A DNA stretch of 6,535 bases from Rhodospirillales bacterium. Lineage in GTDB: Bacteria; Pseudomonadota; Alphaproteobacteria; Reyranellales; Reyranellaceae. Under the pieces are notes generated by a model, which did not search any database, was not told the DNA's origin, and worked only from the letters and a program-made list of their open reading frames with translations. Position 1 is the stretch's first letter, and each line of letters begins with the position of its first letter. The stretch covers positions 1-6,535 of the forward strand of contig JABMNB010000438.1 of assembly GCA_013205335.1 (NCBI GenBank). Direction: 5' to 3'. This document shows positions 1 to 4,693 of the stretch, one piece after another. Made by a program: the position numbers and the translations under genes.

Positions 1-140
1 ATGTTCGTGTTCGCCGTGAAGTTCGTCAGCCAGTTGATGCCGCCTTCGGCACCAATGTACAGACCCGGCTGCGGGGCCTGCGCCTGCGCAGCTACCGGCA
101 GCGCTACAATGGCGGCGGCCGCCAGAAGAGCCTTCTTCAT
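1..140 (-). CDS. Outer-membrane beta-barrel protein, N-terminal fragment (3' end outside window)
   Basis: Only the first 46 codons, read leftwards from the ATG at 140, are in the window. The protein begins MKKALLAAAAIVALPVAAQA, a textbook Sec signal peptide: two lysines, a hydrophobic core and a likely AQA cleavage site near residue 20. The mature start then reads QAPQPGLYIGAEGGINWL. The GLYIGAEGG...W pattern is typical of the first beta-strand of small OmpA-like or opacity-type barrels in proteobacteria. The likely role is therefore a structural or porin-like barrel in the outer membrane. The exact family, and whether there is a C-terminal OmpA peptidoglycan-binding domain, cannot be decided from this fragment. 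The start is well supported by a strong ribosome binding site (148-154). It is transcribed away from everything else here and has a long upstream region of its own. Confidence 0.75.
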   Translation of the reverse strand, partial: MKKALLAAAAIVALPVAAQAQAPQPGLYIGAEGGINWLTNFTANTN

Positions 141-147
141 CAGATAT

Positions 148-154
148 CTCCCTT
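148..154 (-). promoter_or_regulatory. Ribosome binding site of the left-edge outer-membrane protein gene
   Basis: Read on the minus strand the bases are AAGGGAG, followed by 7 nt and then the ATG at 140. This is a near-ideal Shine-Dalgarno match and spacing, and the strongest one in the window. It fixes the start of the outer-membrane protein gene and suggests it is well translated. Confidence 0.75.
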
Positions 155-273
155 ACTTGCACAGCCCCATCGCCAAACAGGACGGGGCAAAAATTCATCG
201 CAACAGCAAGCGCAATGTACCCGACCTGCCCCCGGCGACGCCACAAAGTAAGGCAGCGCCAACTCATTGTTGC

Positions 274-303
274 CCCGACTGTGGCACCTCAGCCACAGTC
301 GGG
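274..303. repeat. Perfect 12-bp inverted repeat (hairpin, 6-nt loop)
   Basis: The left arm CCCGACTGTGGC (274-285) and right arm GCCACAGTCGGG (292-303) are exact reverse complements separated by ACCTCA. As RNA this is a very stable stem-loop on either strand. No U-tract follows on either side, so it is not a standard intrinsic terminator. It lies about 135 bp upstream of the OMP start codon, so on the minus strand it could sit in the 5' leader as an RNA structure, or in DNA as an operator or REP-like element. The structure is seen directly; the role is unknown. Confidence 0.7.
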
Positions 304-970
304 AGAATGCGGCCTATAGGTTTTGTCCAAGGACTATCTAAAACATACATAAAATCACATATTTATATGAAATTCCTCGACTTGAACGAGATTGGGTGGC
401 GGCTCCTTGGGAACCTGATTTCCCCCTCCGCGCGATGCCGCAGAGAAGGCACCCGGGAACCGGAAGTCGGATGAGTTCGTTTCAATAATTCATGCATTGA
501 GCATGTGGGTAGCGTAGTGCGGCAGCACAACGGCGCCCCAAGTCTCAATCCGAGCACACAAGACCGCCAATCGCGAAACCGACGTCGCAGAACCTCGATA
601 CAGGCGTGAGCGACCACGACAGCCGCATCGAAAACTCCGAAGACCGGACAAGCCCCCCCCCAAGCCTGCAACTCTCTACGGACTTGGCCACCGCAGAACG
701 AACTTCTATCTGGTCCATGCGCGGGGCAAGTCGACCGGGCGCGAAAGGACGGGGACCGCTCCGCTATGCGTCAGCCCACAGACCTTCACGCTCCACGCGA
801 ATAACTGCGGGTCCGAGTATCGGCTGCGTCTGTTCATTCGGGTCGGCGCCAGACGCCCAAGTCAGCACCAGACACCAAGACGGCTGCGCGCACAATTTTT
901 AGCCCTGGAGCTCCTGATCGCGCCCATTCACACAATCTGCAGCTCGGTCGCAAAATAAACTCATCCGTGT

Positions 971-994
971 CGCGACCCGTTAACCCGGATCGCG
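971..994. repeat. Imperfect palindrome upstream of the membrane-protein gene
   Basis: CGCGA at 971-975 pairs with TCGCG at 990-994. After one mismatch, CCG (977-979) pairs with CGG (986-988), leaving TTAACC as the loop. It lies directly upstream of a TAATAT hexamer (999-1004) and of the TTG start at 1008. It could be an operator for a regulator acting on that promoter, or chance in GC-rich DNA; the symmetry is short and broken. Confidence 0.3.
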
Positions 995-1007
995 TATGTA
1001 ATATACC

Positions 1008-1511
1008 TTGCTCAAGCTCAACATCCTTCATCTGATCGTGGCTTGCACCGCCGGCGCCGCCATCTTCGTGCTGCTGCGCGAGGCGCGCGGGCGCTCGTTG
1101 CCACCCGGCCGGCTGTTCACCCCGGTACCATTGGCACTGACGACAGCCATGCTACTGATAGCGATGGAAGCGCCCGAGACCCGCGAGCCGCGCCTGTGGG
1201 CGGCCGGGCTGGTCGTCGGCATGGCCCTGGGGGCGGCGCGCGGCTTCTTCCTCACGATGCAAGTCGACCGAATGTACTCCCGCCTGCGCCTGCCCAAGGG
1301 CCGCGACGGGCTGTGGGCAGCGTGCCTGTCTGCGTTATGCATCGCCGTGGCCTTCGGCGCGGCGCTGGCCGGCGTGCCGAATCCAGCGCTCGAGATCGGC
1401 GCGACGAGCGCGGTTGCAGCCTGTGCGGGGTACCTGGCCGGCCGTGCCGCTACGCTGTGGCGGCGATCGCTATCGGCGCCTCACCAGACGCTGCACCACA
1501 TCCCGCCTTAG
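1008..1511 (+). CDS. Unrecognised integral membrane protein, about five helices
   Basis: This is a 167-residue protein if translation starts at the TTG at 1008. Hydrophobic segments lie at about residues 5-23, 40-53, 63-82, 101-121 and 129-145, with arginine-rich loops between them such as LREARGRSLPPGR after helix 1. An RGFFLTMQVDRMYSRLRLPKGRDG segment, split here as RGFFLTMQVD and RMYSRLRLPKGRDG, joins helices 3 and 4. The overall shape recalls small DUF1453/CcdC-like membrane proteins, but this is only a faint resemblance and I assign no function. The start is uncertain. There is no clear Shine-Dalgarno, the ATG just upstream in the same frame (996) is followed at once by TAA, and a GTG at 1038 is an alternative that would cut into helix 1. 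The composition and unbroken hydrophobic periodicity support real coding. A 72-nt gap with a hairpin separates it from the PRC-barrel gene. Confidence 0.65.
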   Translation: MLKLNILHLIVACTAGAAIFVLLREARGRSLPPGRLFTPVPLALTTAMLLIAMEAPETREPRLWAAGLVVGMALGAARGFFLTMQVDRMYSRLRLPKGRDGLWAACLSALCIAVAFGAALAGVPNPALEIGATSAVAACAGYLAGRAATLWRRSLSAPHQTLHHIPP

Positions 1512-1544
1512 GTCATCGCACGAGGGAACGTCATCGAAAGCAGC

Positions 1545-1572
1545 CCGTTGGGGAATCTCTTCCCCTCAACGG
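1545..1572 (+). promoter_or_regulatory. Stem-loop upstream of, and touching, the PRC-barrel ribosome binding site
   Basis: CCGTTG (1545-1550) pairs with CAACGG (1567-1572) and GGGAA (1551-1555) with TTCCC (1560-1564), with a TCTC loop and a 2-nt bulge (CT, 1565-1566). This gives 11 base pairs. The last two paired bases are the first two G of the GGAG Shine-Dalgarno at 1571-1574. The structure could dampen or condition translation of the downstream gene. It could also work as an imperfect transcription terminator for the membrane-protein gene ending at 1511, although no U-tract follows. Confidence 0.45.
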
Positions 1573-1574
1573 AG
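1571..1574 (+). promoter_or_regulatory. Ribosome binding site choosing the ATG at 1584
   Basis: GGAG lies 9 nt before the ATG at 1584. It favours that start over the in-frame TTG at 1548, which would add 12 residues in front of the signal peptide and spoil its usual layout. The site partly overlaps the right arm of a stem-loop (1545-1572). Confidence 0.6.
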
Positions 1575-1583
1575 TTTCTCCCG

Positions 1584-1973
1584 ATGCACCCCCTTCTCGT
1601 CTCGGCCGCGATCGCTGCTGCCATCACCCTCACTGCCCCGGCCCTCGTACTCGCCCAAGGCACCCCGCAGACCGTCCAGCTCATCAAGGTCGACGTCATC
1701 AAGATCTCGACCGGCTACCGCGCGAGCAAGATCATCGGTTCCTCGGTCGTCAACGAGGCGGGCGACACGGTGGGCAAGGTCGATGAAATCATCATTGGTC
1801 CCGACGGCAAGGCGCCGTTCGTCGTGCTTTCGGTAGGCGGCTTCCTCGGTGTCGGGGACAGGCTGATCGCTCTGCCCTATGAGCAGATGCGGACCGACGG
1901 CAAGAAGATCATGCTCCCGGGCGCCACCAAGGACTCTCTCAAGGCACTTCCCGAGTTCAAGTACGCCTCGTAA
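1584..1973 (+). CDS. Exported PRC-barrel domain protein
   Basis: This is a 129-residue protein. Residues 1-24 form a signal peptide (MHPLLVSAAIAAAITLTAP...ALVLA) with likely cleavage around LAQ, so the mature protein is periplasmic. Residues 44-102 are a PRC-barrel domain: ASKIIGSSVVNEAGDTVGKV, then DEIIIGPDGKAPFVVLSVGG, then FLGVGDRLIALPYEQM. The G-x-x-V-x-N/D-x-x-G-x-x-V-G-x-V-x-D/E-I core and the VGD...ALP-hydrophobic end are the family hallmarks. PRC-barrels occur in the photosynthetic reaction centre H subunit and RimM. Exported ones are common in alphaproteobacteria, often as stress-related or cell-surface proteins without a defined ligand. The tail KDSLKALPEFKYAS is a common ending of such proteins. 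The MgtC-family gene begins 3 nt after its stop, so the two are probably translationally coupled. Confidence 0.88.
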   Translation: MHPLLVSAAIAAAITLTAPALVLAQGTPQTVQLIKVDVIKISTGYRASKIIGSSVVNEAGDTVGKVDEIIIGPDGKAPFVVLSVGGFLGVGDRLIALPYEQMRTDGKKIMLPGATKDSLKALPEFKYAS

Positions 1974-1976
1974 TCG

Positions 1977-2525
1977 ATGGGGGCTCTCGCGGACGAGTTC
2001 GCCCATCCGACGTTCCTCCCCTTTCCCGTCATCGCCGCGCGGCTTTTGTTCGCCGCGCTGCGCGGCGCGCTCACAGGTTTCGAGCGTGAATGGCGGGCGA
2101 GACCGGCAGGGCTGCGCACTCACATCTTGATCTGCGTCGCTGCGGCGAAGTTCGGAATACTCGCGGTGGAGATTTCCCACTCTGCGGCCTTCACCGGCAC
2201 GCAGACTGCCAGCGACCCGCTCCATGCCGTCGAGGCGGTGACGGCACGGGTCGCCTTCCTGGCAGCGGGTTCGATCCTCTTCACACGCGAGTCACCACGG
2301 GCGCCGGCATGCGGCTGGCCAGTGCGGTGGGCCTCTCATCCGGGCTTCGGCCTTTGGCAGATCGCCGGGCTGGGCGCTTTCTTGATTTTGGTCGTCATGG
2401 GCCTGCTCCACACGTTCGAGCAGAGGCTGGGGCTGGCCGAGGACAAGAAGCTGCACGGCGGCGCGGATGACCGGAAACGGGGCAAGGAAGACGACAGGAA
2501 AGACGATGCCAATGGTCAGTGCTAG
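1977..2525 (+). CDS. MgtC/SapB family membrane protein with an internal compensated frameshift (possible pseudogene)
   Basis: This 182-residue reading frame carries MgtC/SapB hallmarks: RLLFAALRGALTGFERE (22-38) followed by RARPAGLRTHILICVAA (40-56), then DPLHAVEAVTARVAFLAAGS (80-99), and GFGLWQIAGLGAFLILVVMG (123-142). Family members are inner-membrane proteins linked to magnesium limitation and acid or intracellular stress. Residues 106-122 do not fit. In the family the FLGAG segment is followed by an R-G-L-T-T-x-A/G helix. Here that helix appears in a different frame at 2288-2344 (RVTTGAGMRLASAVGLSSG), and the original frame resumes at GFGLW. This fits a deletion of roughly 13 nt near 2290 and one extra G in the GGG at 2342-2344. 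Arginines in hydrophobic segments (R29, R91) hint at further decay. The hydrophilic tail after 150 is rich in K, D and R. It is coupled to the PRC-barrel gene (3-nt gap) and has no clear ribosome binding site. Family assignment is firm; function is doubtful. Confidence 0.72.
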   Translation: MGALADEFAHPTFLPFPVIAARLLFAALRGALTGFEREWRARPAGLRTHILICVAAAKFGILAVEISHSAAFTGTQTASDPLHAVEAVTARVAFLAAGSILFTRESPRAPACGWPVRWASHPGFGLWQIAGLGAFLILVVMGLLHTFEQRLGLAEDKKLHGGADDRKRGKEDDRKDDANGQC

Positions 2526-2537
2526 ACTCACTGCCGC

Positions 2538-3359
2538 ATGAGCCCCTCGTATTTTCCCCTCTGTTGCCTGATTCTCGCCGCATCGGTCGCCCTGCCTGCT
2601 GCAGCCCAGACCTCCCGGCCGGTGCCCGAACTGGGCACCGCCCCGACGCCGCGTCAGCTGCCCCCCATGCCGACGCCCGGCCAGCCTCCCGCGGCCAGTG
2701 ACGAGGTAAAGGACCCCAAGACCGGCTGTGGCGTGGTCATGATGAACGCAGAACCCAATGTCGGCATCAGCTGGTCCGGCGCCTGCGAGTACGACCTGGC
2801 GCAGGGCAAGGGTATTCTGCAGTGGACGAAGAACGGTGCTCCCACGGATCGATACGAAGGCGAAATGAAGGATGGTCTGTACGAGGGCCAGGGCAAGCTT
2901 ACCTATGCCAACAAGGCCCGCTACGAGGGCGAGTTCAAGGCTGGAGAACGCGACGGCAAGGGGACCTACGTATTCCCCAGCGGCGCCCGCCTGACTGCCG
3001 AGTTCCGGGAGGGCCGGCCGCAGGGGCATGGCATGTACGTGTGGACCAACGGCAACCGCTACATAGGCGATTTTCGCGACAATCAGCGGACCGGCCGCGG
3101 CACGATGTTTTTCGCCGACGGTGGCCGCTACGAGGGAGAGTTCGTCAACGGCAAGATGCAGGGCCGCGGCGTCCGCGTGTGGGCAAACGGGTCACGCTAC
3201 GAGGGCGAATGGGTGAACGACCAGGCCAATGGCTGGGGCACCAAGTCCGGCGGTCCCGATGGCCAGGTCTTCAGCGGGATCTGGAGCAACGGCTGTTTCC
3301 GCGAGAACCAGCGCTGGGCGACTGTGGGCGCCACGGCTCACGCCTGCGGCTTTCAGTAG
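2538..3359 (+). CDS. Exported MORN-repeat protein
   Basis: This is a 273-residue protein. Residues 1-24 are a signal peptide (MSPSYFPLCCLILAASVALP...AAAQ). A proline-rich linker covers about 27-53 (ending QLPPMPTPGQPP), then a cysteine-containing segment (C64, C83), then six tandem 23-residue MORN repeats starting at residues 105, 128, 151, 174, 197 and 220, and a final half repeat VFSGIWSNGCF. The repeats follow R-Y-E-G-E-F-x-x-G-x-x-x-G-x-G-x-x-x-W/F-x-x-G. The third is degenerate at its start (RLTAEF). Four cysteines outside the repeats (64, 83, 253, 270) could form disulfides capping both ends, which fits a periplasmic location; this is inference. MORN repeats form elongated beta-sheets used as scaffolds or for protein and lipid contacts, and no enzyme domain is attached here. 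The gene starts 12 nt after the MgtC stop, with no evident Shine-Dalgarno. The CC in the signal peptide is not a convincing lipobox. Confidence 0.9.
   Translation: MSPSYFPLCCLILAASVALPAAAQTSRPVPELGTAPTPRQLPPMPTPGQPPAASDEVKDPKTGCGVVMMNAEPNVGISWSGACEYDLAQGKGILQWTKNGAPTDRYEGEMKDGLYEGQGKLTYANKARYEGEFKAGERDGKGTYVFPSGARLTAEFREGRPQGHGMYVWTNGNRYIGDFRDNQRTGRGTMFFADGGRYEGEFVNGKMQGRGVRVWANGSRYEGEWVNDQANGWGTKSGGPDGQVFSGIWSNGCFRENQRWATVGATAHACGFQ
2850..3266 (+). repeat. Array of six tandem MORN repeats (about 69 bp each) inside the exported protein gene
   Basis: Six coding units of 69, 69, 69, 69, 69 and 72 bp encode R-Y-x-G-E/D-F-type repeats at an exact 23-residue step. The repeat is conserved at the protein level but diverged at the nucleotide level, so it is an old array rather than a recently expanded one. 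Confidence 0.85.
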
Positions 3360-3364
3360 CTTTC

Positions 3365-3589
3365 ATGTCCGCAAGCCCGGACCTGATCATGATCCAGTTC
3401 CTCGATTGGGTGGCGGCCCGGCCGCGCCGCCGTGAAGATGTGCTCGACGCCTGGCAAAGTTCCTGCCCGCGTTTCCCGGTGTGGGAGGATGCACGCGCGG
3501 AAGGGCTGGTGCGTCAATGTGGCGGCGAGGCCGGCGAGCGTCGTGTCGAGCTGACCGAGCGGGGCCGCGCGATGCTCGGTCGCGCCTGA
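3365..3589 (+). CDS. Small uncharacterised protein, FLDW...CPRFPVWEDA type
   Basis: This 74-residue protein starts at the ATG at 3365, 5 nt after the MORN stop. An in-frame ATG at 3389 would give 66 residues, beginning MIQFLDWVAARP. That is also plausible, since the conserved part begins there; neither start has a good ribosome binding site. Recognisable elements are QFLDWVAARPR, DAWQSSCPRFPVWEDARAEG, and a C-terminal VELTERGRAMLGRA. Similar small proteins are, as far as I recall, widespread in alphaproteobacteria and annotated as hypothetical. The short helical N-terminal part followed by a strand-like VELTERGRAML resembles the end of a winged-helix domain, so a small DNA-binding or adaptor role is possible but unproven. 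There is no signal peptide or membrane segment. It is likely co-transcribed with the MORN gene. Confidence 0.75.
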   Translation: MSASPDLIMIQFLDWVAARPRRREDVLDAWQSSCPRFPVWEDARAEGLVRQCGGEAGERRVELTERGRAMLGRA

Positions 3590-3637
3590 CCTCCGCATCG
3601 CCGCTCACATCGCCTCCCAACTGCAAACTACAGCCCC

Positions 3638-3643
3638 TATAAT
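3638..3643 (+). promoter_or_regulatory. Perfect -10 box directly before the permease ATG
   Basis: TATAAT ends 6 nt before the A of the ATG at 3650. That is the distance at which transcription normally starts, so the mRNA would begin at or within a base of the start codon. The -35 position (about 3615-3620, TCCCAA) is a poor match to TTGACA. No Shine-Dalgarno fits in the remaining bases, consistent with a leaderless message. It also marks the start of a second transcription unit, separate from the genes ending at 3589. Confidence 0.55.
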
Positions 3644-3649
3644 GGCGCC

Positions 3650-4693
3650 ATGACGCTGCAACGCGCCGCCCTGTGGGCCATCGTAATCGCTGCGACGATC
3701 TTCCTGCTCGTCGCCGGCCGTGGGCTCCTGCTGCCTTTCGTGCTGGGCATTGTGCTCTGGTACATGGTCGACTCTCTGGCCGACCTCTTCAACCAGCCAC
3801 GGTTCGGGCGGCTGCGCCTGCCGCAGCCGCTGGCGCTGGCCATTGCCGTACTGTTGATCGGCGGGCTGTTCTGGGTGGTCGGACGCACGATCGGGCACAA
3901 CGTGCAGGCCGTCGTGGCGGCGGCCCCCTCCTATGAGATCCGCCTCACGCATCTCATCGAGCAGATCACCCCGCTGATCGGCATCGTGCAGGCACCGACC
4001 CTGTCGGAGCTGGTGGCGCGCATGAGCCTTGCAGACACGCTGGGAAGCGTCGCCACGGCCGCCGCCTCGGTGGTAAGCGTCGCGGGGCTCATCCTGATCT
4101 ACACGCTGTTCCTGTTCGTCGAGCAGGCGCACTTCAAGCGCAAGCTCGGCGCAATCTTCCACGGCGACGGCCAGGAGGCGCGCGTGCTCGCCGTCCTCGA
4201 CCGCATCGACCGCGAAATCCGGATCTATATCCGCATCAAGACCACGCTCGCGACGGTCACCTCGGCGCTGGCCTATGTCGTCATGTCTTCGGTCGGCGTC
4301 GACTTCGCCGGCTTCTGGGCCGTCATGGTGTTCTTTTTCTATTACATCCCCACGGTGGGCTCGATCCTGGCGATCATCGCGCCGGCACTTCTGACCCTGA
4401 TCCAGTTCGACAACCTCACGCCCTTCCTGATCGTGCTTCTGGTGTTCGGCTCGATCCAGGTCGTAACGGCCAACGTCATCGAGCCGGCAATCATGGGGCG
4501 CTCGCTCAATCTCTCGCCGCTGGTGGTCATCGTCTCCCTGATCGTGTGGGGCACGATCTGGGGGGTGGTCGGCATGTTTCTCTGCGTGCCCATAATGGTG
4601 GTCGCGCTGATCGTGCTCGCGCAATTCGAGACGACCCGGCCGGTCGCCGTGTTGCTGTCCGCCGACGGCCGCATCCCGGACTCGACGCCATGA
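3650..4693 (+). CDS. AI-2E family transporter (PerM-like permease)
   Basis: This 347-residue inner-membrane protein is of the usual family length. Hydrophobic segments lie at about residues 7-22, 26-40, 61-79, 137-157, 203-232, 236-253, 258-275 and 290-323. The family signatures are in the C-terminal half: FFFYYIPTVGSILAIIAPAL (228-247), then NVIEPAIMGRSLNLSPLVVI (275-294), and VVGMFLCVPIMV (306-317). The soluble stretch at 80-130 and the amphipathic LFVEQAHFKRKLGAIF region (153-170) are also typical. Members include the quorum-signal exporter TqsA and sodium/proton antiporters. The substrate cannot be read from sequence, and autoinducer-2 transport should not be assumed. The start at 3650 is set by the TATAAT box at 3638-3643, suggesting leaderless translation. 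The stop overlaps the start of the next gene as ATGA (4690-4693), so the two are probably coupled. Confidence 0.92.
   Translation: MTLQRAALWAIVIAATIFLLVAGRGLLLPFVLGIVLWYMVDSLADLFNQPRFGRLRLPQPLALAIAVLLIGGLFWVVGRTIGHNVQAVVAAAPSYEIRLTHLIEQITPLIGIVQAPTLSELVARMSLADTLGSVATAAASVVSVAGLILIYTLFLFVEQAHFKRKLGAIFHGDGQEARVLAVLDRIDREIRIYIRIKTTLATVTSALAYVVMSSVGVDFAGFWAVMVFFFYYIPTVGSILAIIAPALLTLIQFDNLTPFLIVLLVFGSIQVVTANVIEPAIMGRSLNLSPLVVIVSLIVWGTIWGVVGMFLCVPIMVVALIVLAQFETTRPVAVLLSADGRIPDSTP

Larger units (their letters stand above)
141..1007. other. Long divergent intergenic region without a convincing gene
   Basis: About 870 bases separate the minus-strand OMP gene from the first plus-strand gene. The part nearest the OMP gene (141-375) should hold its promoter and 5' leader. 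It contains a perfect 12-bp hairpin (274-303) and an AT-rich patch at about 325-375, but I could not find a -35/-10 pair that I trust on either strand. From about 480 to 960 the sequence looks like neither coding nor typical promoter DNA. The short open frames there encode arginine-, proline- and serine-rich peptides with no signal peptide, hydrophobic pattern or known motif. The stretch includes a run of nine C (653-661) and a weak 7-bp inverted repeat (826-832 with 850-856). I saw no tRNA T-arm, no transposase or integrase remnant and no direct repeats. It may be a decayed gene or hold a small RNA, but nothing in the sequence shows either. Confidence 0.6.

Noticed and set aside
311..351. Candidate promoters in the AT-rich patch on both strands
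   Set aside because: TTGTCC or TTGGAC hexamers are present, but no good -10 box lies at 16-18 nt on either strand, so no specific promoter is claimed.
363..671. Minus-strand open frame of 102 codons in the long intergenic region
   Set aside because: It has no ribosome binding site or domain. The cysteine- and arginine-rich product looks random.
826..856. GCGTCTG / CAGACGC inverted repeat with a 17-nt loop
   Set aside because: It is a short stem with a long loop, no U-tract and no neighbouring gene end. It is expected by chance in GC-rich DNA.
606..902. Plus-strand open frame of 98 codons in the long intergenic region
   Set aside because: It contains the nine-C run, is rich in S, R and P, and has no motif, signal peptide or ribosome binding site. 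Coding is not supported.
2559..2570. Possible lipobox around the two cysteines in the MORN protein signal peptide
   Set aside because: The cysteines lie before most of the hydrophobic core, and a normal AAA-Q signal peptidase I site follows, so lipoprotein processing is unlikely.
2292..3029. Open frame of 245 codons on the minus strand
   Set aside because: It is antisense to the MgtC and MORN genes, with no start signal and no recognisable domain.
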